Shown here one piece after another: positions 1 through 10,659 of a stretch of 64,000 nt of DNA. The stretch is from positions 186,001-250,000 of the forward strand of contig JABTTQ020002842.1 of NCBI GenBank assembly GCA_016081115.2. Reading direction: 5' to 3'. Both the position numbers and the translations under genes were made by a program. Within the stretch, counting starts at the first letter, position 1. Every line of letters starts with the position of its first letter. A model generated the notes under the pieces. That model was given only the letters and a program-made list of their open reading frames with translations, was not told where the DNA came from and made no database searches. Source of the DNA: Rehmannia glutinosa (Eukaryota > Streptophyta > Magnoliopsida > Lamiales > Orobanchaceae).

Positions 1-407
1 ATTAATATAGAATATGAAAAGTTGTTTAAACCAACTTAAATTTGTCTAAAGGGTGATTATATGTGTATACAAATATAAAATCCCGACTGACTGACTTGGA
101 GCTGGCTGCTGCTGCATTCAACATAACTTCAAATATATGAACAAGAAAATACATACACTCTTCCCTCTTACCAAATTCAAATGAATCGATCAATCTCGAT
201 TCATTTGTGCACTTTCCATCCTCCAGATTTCTTGTTTTCCAGTGATTCGGTGAATTTCCCGACGCGATTATCAATAATTCCAACATTCCCTGTTCCACAC
301 CCCAGCATCAATTAACTTGTAGAATCAGCAGATACTACTGCACCATTTTTATAAAAACATGCATATACCTGCTTGCCAGCAAATGGACTTCAATTATAAT
401 CATATAC
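1..407. other. Non-coding edge, no supported gene
   Basis: Open minus-strand frames exist here, but the longest (26-298) begins with GTG rather than ATG and matches no family I recognise. A GTAAGA donor-like site follows the codons near 160-170 on the minus strand, so an exon of a gene outside the window cannot be excluded. Nothing firmer is visible. Confidence 0.4.
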
Positions 408-470
408 TAGTAATCCCGCACGTGTGTTGCACGTGGATTTTTATTTTAATATTATATATTATCATGCAAA
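401..470. repeat. ACTAG-plus-hairpin repeat terminus (Helitron-like?)
   Basis: ACTAGTA is followed by a perfect inverted repeat, CACGTG around TGTTG (419-435), then AT-rich DNA. The same layout (ACTAG, short GC hairpin, AT-rich run) recurs at 60796-60825, and a decayed relative sits at 3275-3300; the stretch AATATCTATTAACA follows both the 401 and the 3275 copies. Such ends occur on plant rolling-circle and other non-autonomous elements, but no matching 3' end was identified, so the class is inference. Confidence 0.3.
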
Positions 471-681
471 TATCTATTAACATGAATAAGTATTTATTAC
501 TTTGTTTTTATAATAATATTTACATAAAGTAAATAAAAACAAAAATTTATCTACCAGAGGTTCAAAGTTATAATTTCAATTATAAATTTAAATGTCAAAA
601 TTCATCTCGTTTATATTTCTCAATCTACGCTTATCTCTATATTACTATTCAATCTCTCTCCTCTCTCCTCTCTCGAACAAT

Positions 682-705
682 TATATATATATATATATAT
701 ATATA
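682..705. repeat. (AT)n microsatellite
   Basis: Uninterrupted AT dinucleotide run, preceded by a CT-rich stretch at 646-676. Confidence 0.9.
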
Positions 706-1214
706 TTTTTGGTGAAACATGTATATTCATATTGAACTTGTATTGTTGAAAAAACACGAATACTTGATCACATTATTAATCTATCTTTTCATAACAAAAA
801 TATAATATAAATTTATCAAGTTTTCATAGAAAAATATTTATGAAGAAATGTAACTACAAATTGACAAATGAAGTTTAAGTGACAAAAGTATTTTCGTTGG
901 ATTAATCTCTCTGGCTATATTGAATATCGATGTCATTGTTAGACATGAAAAATGCAATCAAAAAGCATGAAGTCGCTTGCTTGAAGTAATCTAATAAAAA
1001 ACATAATAACTTGATTTTTCACGTATTCAATCCTTATAGAATTAAGCTTCGGTAGTCGATAAAATGAAAAAAAGAAAAACTATTCGTATGTGATTAACAG
1101 TTAAGAGTATCAAATGTTAAGAAAATATCTAACTTTTATTATTATTATATCGAATTATAATATAAAATAGTTATAATTTTAATTTAGTACATTCATTTTG
1201 TATTTAGTGTTATC

Positions 1215-2880
1215 CAGTTGAATCCAAACATTAATATGGTAAGTAACAATTTGTTAATTTTTCTGTAATTAATATAAATATATCTTATTTATAGACATCT
1301 TGTCAAATTTTCTATAAGTTTTAACTAAAATAATATTATATCATATACAATTTTTTCTATATTTAGTTATGTAATTGTTGTCAGTTAGATTTCAATTAAA
1401 AACAAATATAGTAAATCTCATATATCGATATTTTGACTTGAAAGTTTATTTTTATTTATTTATAAATATATTGTATCTATTTAATATATTGTAGCAAGTA
1501 ACACATTCTACTTTTTACTATAATTAATTTTGTAATTATTGTCAATTCAACTTAGAAATTTGAATTATCTCCTAATTAGATAACTGGTAGATAATAGTTT
1601 ATTTAATTCACAAATTTCCCTATCCAACTCATTCAAAAATATGGTATAGTACACACAATTTGTTAATGTTTCTATAAATAGTTTCGTGATTTAATTTTGT
1701 ATTTAGTTAGCTCAAATTATACATCACATTTGAAAAAACAAATGTATAAATAGATTAACTAATATATATTATAGTTAGATTAATTAATATAGATATATAT
1801 ATATATCTTATTTATATACACTTTGTTAATATTTCTATAGTTTTAACTAAAATTAGATTATATTATATGCTATTTTTACTATAATTAGTTCTGCAATTTT
1901 TTCAATTAGACTTCATTACAAATTAATTTCAGTGTGATACAAAATAAATATAGTAAATCCTATAATTTGAAAGTTTACGAGAAGTTTTTTTCCATAGATT
2001 TATAAGTAGATTGTATATAAAAAGTAGAATGATAAGTATCACATTCTTTTTCTATAACTAATTTCTTAATTATAGTTTAATTCGATCAAGATATAGAAAT
2101 TATTTCTTATTTAGAAAATAATAGACAACAATTTTTTCACGAAACTCCTTATCCCGGCTCATTCAAAAACATCTTATGCGTATACCTTGTTAATTTTTCA
2201 ATAAATAGACCTATAATTTAATAATATAATTTAATAAGCTCAAATTATAAGACAATTTATAAAGGAATTAATAAATAAATAGATTAATATATATTATTTA
2301 TAGTTAGATAAAATAATATATATATATATATCTTATATATAGGCACGTGTCTATTTATATATATTATTGTACTAAAATAAGATAAAATTTAGTTCATTAA
2401 TTATTATCAATTAGACTTCATTACAAATTAAATGAATTCTAATGTGATTAAAAACAAATGTAATAAATCCAGTGATTCAAGATTTTAACTGGAAAATTTA
2501 TTACTATTAATTAATTTATAAACATCTGTATCTAAAATATATATACATACTATAGTAAGTATCACATTCTAATTATTTCTATAATTAATTTCGTAATTAT
2601 TGTCAAATCAGTCCCAAAATATGAATTATCTCTTAATTGGGCCATTGATTGAAATAGATTCTTTCACAAATCTCCCTATCCGAATCATTCGAATGCTTGT
2701 TGGTACGTAAACACATTGTTAATTTTTCTATAAATAGATTCGTAATTTAATGATATAATCTAATAAGCTCAAATTATACTTTAGGTTACTAAGAAATTAC
2801 AAAATAAATATATTAATATATATTATTTCTAATTTGATGAATTAATATATACATATATTACTTATAAAAATATAATATAA
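1215..2880. repeat. Diverged ~528 bp tandem repeat, over 3 copies
   Basis: Three marker strings recur at near-constant spacing. TTCAC(A/G)AA..TCC(C/T)TATCC lies at 1607, 2136 and 2663 (steps 529, 527). CTCAAATTAT lies at 1711, 2239 and 2769 (steps 528, 530). AAGTA(A/T)CACATTCT lies at 1496, 2034 and 2557 (steps 538, 523). The first unit appears to lack about 120 bp. The array is AT-rich with no coding potential, and its copies differ widely, so it is old. It could be a satellite remnant or internal repeats of a large non-autonomous element. Confidence 0.8.
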
Positions 2881-3865
2881 CAAAAACATCGGGAATGACC
2901 AACACAAAAATAAAAAATAAACATAAAAAATATAAAATATATTTACTCAAAAATGTATTTTATAACGGACTTTAATTATGCATTCGGGCTATTGGACATC
3001 AAATTATATTTAGGCTATTTGTGAATGTATAATTATTATTTGAGGTTATCCCATTACTTCAAAATCATATAGAATTATATTTAAGTTGATTAAATGCAAT
3101 TAAAAAAATATTTATTTTAATTGAAGAAAATATGTATCCAGATATTGTATCCATACATAGCATTATATATATTCATGTCAGAAGACAAATACATAGTCTT
3201 GAATGTATTTTTTATGGTTATGATATATGATATTTTTTTCTTTTTTTGACTTTATCAATAAAACACATTAAATTGTATTTCCCCGTGCATTGCATGAGAT
3301 CACATCTAATATCTATTAACAATATAAGATAAATAAAATATTTTATTTGGTTCATATGAATTATATCAATCCAAAAATAATTGTCAAAAAAATTCATTAA
3401 TGCATTACAATTATAATTATAATTATAAGATGCAAAAAAATGAGATCCCAAAAAAATCTTAAAATTGCACTATTTATAAGCACATTTATAAAGACAAAAA
3501 ACTGACAAAAATAATTATAGACAAAATTAGTATAATATAATTTATAGATTAGATGCCAAAAATATGTAAAGTGACAACAATAATTAATTTTAAACATAGT
3601 TCAATCTTATATTTATATATATGTATGTATAGGTAGTCTAAAATTAGATGCCGAAATATAATTCCAAAAATATAAGATTCCAATTTAATCTTATTAACTG
3701 CATTTTTTAAGCACAATAATAAGTGAACAAATAAATGAGGAAAATATTTATAGCTAAAATTTGCTAATCTTATTAAGGTGGGAAAAACCAAACTTATGCT
3801 ATTATATCGTGGGAAAAACCAAACTAATAAAATCATCACATAAATAATAGACAAATATCAACACT

Positions 3866-3866
<1 letters not shown>
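2881..3866. other. AT-rich DNA without a gene
   Basis: Only short A/T-biased frames occur on both strands and none resembles a protein. A decayed CCCGTGCATTGCATG motif near 3283 matches the repeat terminus at 401. The string GTGGGAAAAACCAAACT is repeated near 3779 and 3809. Confidence 0.6.

Positions 3867-3900
<34 letters not shown>
3867..3900. repeat. (TAA)n microsatellite
   Basis: About eleven uninterrupted TAA units. Confidence 0.9.
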
Positions 3901-4510
3901 CAAAGAGTCAGTTAATCGGGAATAATTAAAAATAAACAAAACATAGATCAAAATATAATTTTAAAAAATACAACAAAACTATCTAGAATAATAAAAAAAG
4001 AAACAAATGTTTTTTATTAAACTCACCAAAAAATAGCCATACTGGATCTACAATATAGTTTATATAAAAAAATTTGTTTAGTGCGAATTCGAGTTCAATA
4101 TCTTGTCGATATTGGCGGGACATTTGATGAAGACTGTAATAGGGGAACGTGAAGATGAAGCCATATTTAGTGGTTATTGTTCGAATTTAGTATCGACAAT
4201 ATCGAAGTGTCTCTCTAAATCAATTTAAATAGTATAAATATAGGAGGCTTCGACATAAATAATAAGCTAACCAAAAAATCTCTCAACAAAATCAATTCTT
4301 AATTCAATGGTAAAAGATACAAAGATTTTTAGGGGATCTCCGAGAATAAATAAATAATTATTCATTGAGCAATTTAGGAAAGTTTGAATAGTTACTTGGA
4401 AAAAAGCAATTATATTTTAAAACTTGATTAATAGTATACAAAAAAGTTACAATCCACTATTGAAGCAAGTACTATATATTTTTTCTTAAATATGAATAAT
4501 ATTGATTGTC
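3901..4510. other. AT-rich DNA without a gene
   Basis: No coding region, RNA gene or defined element terminus was recognised. Confidence 0.5.
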
Positions 4511-4518
4511 AAGAATCA

Positions 4519-4589
<71 letters not shown>

Positions 4590-4606
4590 GTAATAATAAT
4601 AATAAT
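4519..4606. repeat. Compound (CTA)n-(TAA)n microsatellite
   Basis: About twelve CTA/ACT units switch directly to about sixteen TAA units with one TAG interruption. This compound structure is likely to be length-polymorphic. Confidence 0.9.
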
Positions 4607-4710
4607 GCCATTTTTAATTATATTAATTAATTATAATCATAGACTATATATTTTTTAAAATATGAATAATATATATAGATAGAATTGGTCGTACAGAATC
4701 ACTTTTGGTA

Positions 4711-4848
4711 TAAAGTAGGAATACCATATATAATATTTTCCTAATTTATATACATATAAAGAGGAATATCTTTTATAATATTTTCCTAATTTATATACAT
4801 ATATAAAGTAGGAATACCATTTATAATATTTTCCTAATTTATATACAA
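4711..4848. repeat. 46 bp minisatellite, three copies
   Basis: TTTTCCTAATTTATATACA occurs at about 4736, 4781 and 4829 (steps 45 and 48). It is preceded by (G)TAGGAATA(C/T)C in each unit. AT-rich, no coding function. Confidence 0.8.
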
Positions 4849-5553
4849 AATCTTTGAAGAAATCAAGATCAACGGTTAGGATTGTATAATAAAATATTTC
4901 TGAATATAAGAAGTAAAATGGGTGGGAAAATTTTTGTTTCGAACTTCTGCTATTATATATATATATATATAGATGCATACTAACAGCAAGAAAATGATAA
5001 TAAATTCCATGCATGCTCTAAATTTGTATCTCTTGTTTCTGCAGGGTTAATTATCACTCATTCAAATAATTACATATGAGGAACGCAGTATTTATATATG
5101 AAAAAAATACAAATACGCATAGTTGTAATTCACCAAAACCACCAGTGGAGATCCATACATATCCACGGATGCTACAAATCCAACACTTCCAACAAAAGAC
5201 TTGCGATAATGGTAAGCACGAAATACAAATGTTGATATGGTCAATATCATCATCAGAGCTAAAAGTCAGTTTGTGTTTCTAGTCCACCATGCATATATGT
5301 AGGCAAGGTAAGATCAACAATTAATTTTTCAGCCGTAAAAAAGGCACATGAACATGTAGCGAAACTAAATTATATGTTTTATCGTGTCAAGTCTTATTAT
5401 GTCAATTCTCTCTGTAATTTGTGTTTATAATCGTGTCGGGTCGTGCTATCGTGTTGTGCCGCTCATTGGCACCCTACTTCTCTTCCACTATTTCAGCATT
5501 TCAAGTGAGACAAAAGGTGAGAAAGGCAGAGGAGAAGCTTCATTGATGCGTGC
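4849..5553. other. Downstream flank of the 5554-6732 gene
   Basis: No gene is supported. A 68-codon plus-strand frame at 5076-5282 has no recognisable family. The stretch just right of 5500 probably belongs to the 3' UTR of the minus-strand gene at 5554-6732. Confidence 0.4.
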
Positions 5554-6732
5554 TCAAATAGGTAACAGATTGAGAGGGTAGAACTTGAAGCACTGCTCGC
5601 CGTCCAGGACGAATTTGAAGGACTTGACAATACTTGTATCGAGTCGCGCAGAATCTTCCAGAATCCGCTTATCCTCTCTGTATTTGGCAAGATTACAGAT
5701 GCATACATCCAAAAGCATGTGGGCATACATGGTGTCTCGATTTATCCCTGTTTGTACTTGTACCACGCGAAAATCGCCTCCTCCTCCATTGTTGAAATCA
5801 TCCTCAAGAACATTAATAAAACGATAATGTCGTACTTCGTGTTTGAAATCATCACCGAATGATGATTTTGGAAACGGAAAGGCCTTCTGGCGATCGAACC
5901 CATCTTCATATTCTTCCGCAATATCATAAGCCCCAGAAGTAGTTAGACACAACTCATCCTCAATCACAAAGAAACGATAGCTGAAAGGAATACTCCTCGC
6001 GCCAGCATAGCGATCCTGTTGTCGCCAACCTAGTCTGGGCGAAACAACATCAAGACTAAAAATTCCTATCTCAGTTTGGACGAGCAAGACCGACTTAGTG
6101 ACAAATGTGAATGCTTTGATCCGAAAGCCAATAGGGCGACGACCAGTCAACCTCAAGTAGTCAGATAATGAAGGGAGTTTTTCCCATGATTTCTCGGCAG
6201 GATTGTATAACTCGAAATCAATTTGATCAGCAGAAACACTATCAGAAGGATCGAATAGAATTCGAGATGAGAATACAAGAATTCTTTTACAATCAGAGGT
6301 AGCAATGGCGATAGGATTGGCTTTAGGGCGTAGCATATCAGGGGCGGTCTTGCCTAGCATACTTTTATCCAATTTTAAACTGTAATTTTTGGTTGTTGAA
6401 ATATGGTCGTCTAAGAATGATGATAAATCATAGGTATACACTGACTTCCCTCGTTTGGAATAAATATTACAGCTGCCTACCTCAAACAGATACAAAGTCG
6501 AGTTTAAAATGCACAACTCATAGTCCTTACGAAGAGACTTGCGATCAAGAAGAAGCGTGGGAGCCGTAGGGATGAACCCATCACCATTAACTTGAGATTT
6601 CATATCTACAATAAATACAGCATAATAATTCTCCTCGAACGAGGAGTAACAGCAAACAATACAAACTTTATTTGGGTGTGATTTTGGCTCCAAAATCGCT
6701 GGTTCTGATGATGATCCTGATTGATAATTCAT
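5554..6732 (-). CDS. Kelch/F-box-associated-like beta-propeller protein, no F-box (392 aa)
   Basis: The largest intact host reading frame in the window. It is a single exon from ATG (complement 6730-6732) to TGA (5554-5556). Kelch-like features are LYLFEVG (about 78-86), SVYTYDLSS (about 96-104), ILVFSS then FELYNPAEKSWEKLPSL (about 150-190), and a C-terminal run with VLLVQTEIGIFSLDV and FFVIEDELCLT. NPAEKSWEKLP is typical of kelch or F-box-associated propeller repeats, but there is no F-box at the N-terminus, signal peptide or membrane segment. Function is unknown; a cytosolic protein-binding propeller is inference. A frameshifted paralogue lies 53 kb away at 58748-59903 on the same strand, and similarity extends into the 5' leader. 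The start is chosen because the paralogue aligns from the same ATG. Confidence 0.85.
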   Translation of the reverse strand: MNYQSGSSSEPAILEPKSHPNKVCIVCCYSSFEENYYAVFIVDMKSQVNGDGFIPTAPTLLLDRKSLRKDYELCILNSTLYLFEVGSCNIYSKRGKSVYTYDLSSFLDDHISTTKNYSLKLDKSMLGKTAPDMLRPKANPIAIATSDCKRILVFSSRILFDPSDSVSADQIDFELYNPAEKSWEKLPSLSDYLRLTGRRPIGFRIKAFTFVTKSVLLVQTEIGIFSLDVVSPRLGWRQQDRYAGARSIPFSYRFFVIEDELCLTTSGAYDIAEEYEDGFDRQKAFPFPKSSFGDDFKHEVRHYRFINVLEDDFNNGGGGDFRVVQVQTGINRDTMYAHMLLDVCICNLAKYREDKRILEDSARLDTSIVKSFKFVLDGEQCFKFYPLNLLPI

Positions 6733-6772
6733 GGTTGTAAAACTGAGACTTAGAGATCGGAGAAGAGAGGAG

Positions 6773-6787
6773 AAACCCTAACCCTAA
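6773..6787. promoter_or_regulatory. Telo-box (AAACCCTAACCCTAA)
   Basis: Two overlapping telomere-like CCCTAA units lie about 40-55 bp upstream of the start codon at 6732. Telo-boxes are known plant promoter/5' leader elements bound by Myb/telobox factors in housekeeping genes. The broken paralogue has a degraded version (CCCTACCCCTAA near 59936). Confidence 0.6.
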
Positions 6788-6849
6788 TCTTGTCGCTGTG
6801 ATGAGCAGTTAAGGAATTGGGAATTACTCCTGTTGCGCCGGGCTTTGTT

Positions 6850-7560
6850 AAAGGTAAATTTGTGGTTTAATTGCAAACTGAGGACAACAATTATACTCTA
6901 GTGGCAAAGAAAGACATTAAGTTTGCAAGTTTTCAATTTAGGATAATAACTTTAAAATTTTGGCAATTTGCTCAAATTTTAGTCTATTTGCTTATATCAC
7001 GTAAAATAAATCTAAAACTTATTTTAAAAATTAACAAATAAATCTAAAAATTGTAAACTCAATTTACAAATTAATAAGTTGAGTCTAAATATATGAAAAC
7101 TAAATTTGATAATTATTTTAAGTTTACAAATTAATAATTAAAATGTAAATCTAAGAAAATAAATCTATAAAATATGAAAAATAAAATTATAAAAGAATAT
7201 TGAATAAGTCAAAACATAACTAAATGGGGTTTGAAAATGTGACACAAGATTTAAATCATTATTTAATATATACAAAATTACTGAGAATAAATTACGAAAT
7301 TATTTGAATAAATCCAAATAAATATTATTTATTTAAATCCAAATTAAAATTTGAAAATACTTAAACTTTCTTTATCCATAAGTACCTTAAACTTGCTTGG
7401 TGCTTTTCAATTATTTATTCCGACTTACTCATATATCATCAAACATCCATATAATGTACGCAAATATCCAAGCTGCGTACATACACGAAAGTATACATCG
7501 GACTCCCTCTTTGTTGACGCATAAGGAATCTTCCGCATTTTCTTTTTCTCAAAATCATTC
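6850..7560. other. AT-rich upstream region, no gene
   Basis: Simple AT-rich sequence upstream of the beta-propeller gene. No reading frame or element terminus could be assigned. Confidence 0.5.
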
Positions 7561-8178
7561 TTAGGGCATCTTTTGAGCGAGTTTGTCTCCCTTAGCCTGT
7601 GGGTTATTATTTGGTTTACAATCCTCGCATGTCATTTTAAGAATCTTTCCAATATAATTCTTTTGTGATAATCTCATAGTACCGAGAATGATCTCGGTGT
7701 ATTTATGTCTCAACGCAAAAGAGACATCACCAAAATCTTTCATCTCAAGATTCTTAAACGTAAATCTTTCGTGTCGTGCAATAAGCTAAATCGTTGATGT
7801 CAACCAAAATATCATCGACATGCAAAACTAGGAATATATACTTGCTCCCACAAAACCTATTATATAAATATAGTTATCGACCAAATTTATCTAAAAACTG
7901 AACGAGATGATCACTTGATGACTTTAAATACCATTGTCTAGATGTTTGCTTGAGCCCATAGATGAATTTCTTAAGTTTGCAAATTATATCCTTTGAGTCT
8001 TCCGATCTGAGTTTTACGGTTTGCAACATATAAATCGCCTCATCAATGTCACTATTGAGAAACGATGTCTTTACATCCATCTAATGTAACTCAAGGTCAA
8101 AGTGTGCCACCAATGCTATTATAATCCCGAAAGAGTCTTTCAAAGAAATCAAGAGAAAGTATCATTATAGTCGCTATT
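7561..8178 (-). pseudogene. Ty1/copia reverse transcriptase relic
   Basis: Read on the minus strand, the segment starts DYNDTFS (8178), shifts frame, then gives KDSFGIIIALVAHFDLELH, a stop, and MDVKTSFLNSDIDEAIYM followed by KLKKFIYGLKQTSRQWY. These are the canonical copia RT blocks. Next come VLHVDDILVDINDL (the Y of YVDD replaced by H, both Asp retained) and MKDFG..LGTMRLSQKNYIGKIL. Several frameshifts and stops show it is dead. No LTR belonging to it is recognised. Its 5' side is cut by the MITE at 8182. Confidence 0.85.
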
Positions 8179-8181
8179 TAA

Positions 8182-8588
8182 GGCGCGATTGAATATACTT
8201 TCATTTTGAAAATTTTCATTTTGCTAGAGAATAGTGATAAAAATTAATTTAGAAGAAAAAATATGAATTTTGAGAGTGTGATTGGATGTGAGATGGAAAA
8301 ATAATGATGAAAGTTGATTTGATTTAAAAATAGTAAAATAATAATTGGATATGATTGGTAGTTAGAAATGTGTGATGAGTGAATAGTGAAATTTGTGGGA
8401 GAATGTGTAATAATGATTAGGTTTTTGTGAAAATGTGTGGATGTGATTGATGATAGAAAAAATAAGAAAAAGTGAAAGTGAGAGAATAATATATTTCCTG
8501 AAAATTTTCATAAACAATTGCATGTTTGATCAAAAAAACATTCTCGAGTGGAACGAAAACAAAATTCATTTCATATCCAATCGTAGCC
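8182..8588. mobile_element. Tourist-like (PIF/Harbinger) MITE, 407 bp
   Basis: Terminal inverted repeats GGCGCGATTGAATAT and, complemented, GGCTACGATTGGATAT agree at 13 of 16 aligned positions. Both sides carry TAA (8179-8181 and 8589-8591), the 3 bp duplication typical of PIF/Harbinger. The interior has no coding capacity. It sits exactly at the edge of the copia relic. Confidence 0.8.
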
Positions 8589-9353
8589 TAAGTTGTTCCC
8601 TAGTTGTTTGATAATTCGAATTCACAACAAGATGAACAATCTTGGAGCTCTTGGAAAAACCAAAGGGTTGGAGAGAAAAATCTCAATTCAATAATCAATA
8701 TCAAAGTTGTTGTGAAAAATAAACAAGTCTTTGCCATATATGGGCGACTCAAAATAAACTTTAAACCAACTAGGAAACAACTTACAATTGAAAAAGGAAA
8801 CAAAACAGCATAAAACCCTAAAACGCGCCCCTTTGAAAATGGCCATGTTCTTTGAACTCGGCTAGGCCGTGTTCCACCTGTCTCGGAGGCAAAACTTGTG
8901 CAATCGAGTATGGCCGTGTTGGCCTCTGTTTTGTCCGTTTGAATCCGAATTAGCTCATGGGATCTTCATGAAAGTTGTAGCCCTTTCTCTTAGATTTCCA
9001 TAGCATCTTTAATCAGCTCAATATCAATTTTGTAGAGAAAGTTATGGCCAAAATACTAAACCCCGTCAGTCTTGAAAACTATTGACGCGCTTGAACGTTT
9101 TTGAACGCAACCTCTTGTTGTTCGATCGTCAATGCTTCCTTTCAACACATGATTAACTAGCATGACTCTATACTAAATATATTTGGCCTCTAACATCAAC
9201 TTGGCCACTCAATTGATTCAAAACAACGAAAATAAACACCCAATCTATGATTAACAAATACAAGAATCGAAGAACTCAAATACATAGTCTTCAAGAACTC
9301 GAGATAACTTGCATTTGGTGTTGCCGGATCCTTCGTGAATCGGATTCACATCA

Positions 9354-9366
9354 TTCCCCTCCTCTT
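9354..9366 (-). other. Polypurine tract of the gypsy-like element
   Basis: The minus strand reads AAGAGGAGGGGAA immediately before the TG (TGATGTGAATCC) that opens the 3' LTR. This is the expected position of a PPT for plus-strand priming. Confidence 0.7.
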
Positions 9367-10045
9367 GAAATTCGTCCCCGAATCCAAACGTTGGACCCCA
9401 AAGGTTGAACGATTATATCAATCAACCTTGATCAAAAACCAACCGACAAGTGCAATCATTTGTTTCTCCACAATCATTAGCCAATAAAAAAAATGAAACT
9501 AGGCAAAACACAGATAATTATGTTAGAACTTAAAAACTCGTTCCTAGATCCCTTCTCTTTTGCCATAAATATAGATTTTCCTCGAATTTTACTTTAATGG
9601 CCATTCATTACCCTCATGTTTTTGGCCCATTCAAAATTATTAATCACATGTTTCTCGGCCATCACCCGAATCTCACATCTACCCTTGGTCGGACTCTCAA
9701 TTGTTTTTTCACTCAATCTCTTTTTGCCTTCGGCTTCATAATTATTTTGTTGCTCACTTTGGTTGAATTTTCTATCTCATCCGCCCCACCAACTTCAATT
9801 TCTAATGAATCATCATATTCAATTGTTGAATCGATACCCAACATATCATCAAAATCCAATGATAATATATCCCCTTTCACCGGCTTGATTACTTTAGGAA
9901 CATCCTCCTACTCCCGCTTTACAATATCTATCTCGGCTTGACAATTTCTAATCTCGATTCGACAACTCGGAGCTTTCTCCAACTCCAGCTTAATTTTGAA
10001 TCCCGCCGCCATCTCCACCTTTGATGTTCTCCATGATTTTAAAAA

Positions 10046-10327
10046 TCAACAAAAACGCGAATCATTAGCAACAGATTTCCAAACGTTAGTACTAATATAT
10101 GGAGTTTGTCTTATGAAACCCCTCCTCTTATTCTCGAGCCCAAAATTTTGATTTCTCTCGTAATCGAAATCTTCATCATTATTGTTGCAAACAAATGGAT
10201 CTCCTCTGTTAGGCATCCATGCCCTAGGCCCCTCATGCATAGACATTAGAATCTTGTCCATTGTTTTCGCAAAATTGTCCCTATGCGACTCGTTGAACAA
10301 ATCAAATGGTTGCATGTTTTCTTCCAT
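10046..10327 (-). pseudogene. Gag N-terminal fragment of the gypsy-like element
   Basis: An ATG-initiated frame downstream of the primer-binding site (MEENMQPFDLFNESHRDNF...) fits the start of a retroelement gag leader protein. A further acidic gag-like stretch (SLDFDDMLGIDSTIEYDDS) can be read on the minus strand around 9790-9870 in another frame. No zinc knuckle, protease or RT follows. Gag assignment comes from position rather than a diagnostic motif. Confidence 0.45.
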
Positions 10328-10436
10328 GATTGTTTTTTTGAATTTTTTGTAACCTTGAAGAACTAGGGTTTACGGCTAACAAAGAAAATCAAAAAAAGAG
10401 GATATAAAAAACAAGGATATATTTAGCCTTGCTAGA

Positions 10437-10449
10437 TGGCTCGATACCA
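10437..10449 (-). other. Primer-binding-like site
   Basis: The minus strand reads TGGTATCGAGCCA a few bases after the CA that ends the LTR at 10455. It resembles the initiator-Met tRNA site TGGTATCAGAGC with one base missing. Confidence 0.55.
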
Positions 10450-10659
10450 AGCGATGTAAAATATAGCAACAACGCGTGCATATTACCCAAACAACAATAT
10501 GTTGTTAATCCAAGATATTCACTAGTTCGGTTAAAGATGGTGAAAACCTCGACCCGTTGCTTAAGCGAGGAACCTCGGTATGCGTAGACGCCACAAACAA
10601 ATATGAAAGTTTGTTTGATAAGTCGAATTCACAACAAGTGAACAATCTTTAAGCTCTTG

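Larger units (their letters stand above)
8592..10659 (-). mobile_element. Gag-only gypsy-like LTR element, truncated both sides
   Basis: Minus orientation. The right LTR begins at 10455 and is cut at 10659. The left LTR ends at 9353 and is cut at 8592. A string shared by both (GATAA(T/G)TCGAATTCACAAC near 8610 and 10618, then AACAATCTT..AGCTCTTG) shows they are the same LTR. A primer-binding-like site lies next to the right LTR and a polypurine tract next to the left LTR. The internal part (9367-10454) is only about 1.1 kb, carries gag-like frames and no RT or integrase, so it is a non-autonomous or deleted element. Confidence 0.65.

Noticed and set aside
26..298. 90-codon minus-strand frame with C2-domain-like start (EQGMLELLIIAS)
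   Set aside because: Its first codon is GTG, not ATG; similarity to C2 proteins stops after about a dozen residues, and there is no second exon in the window.
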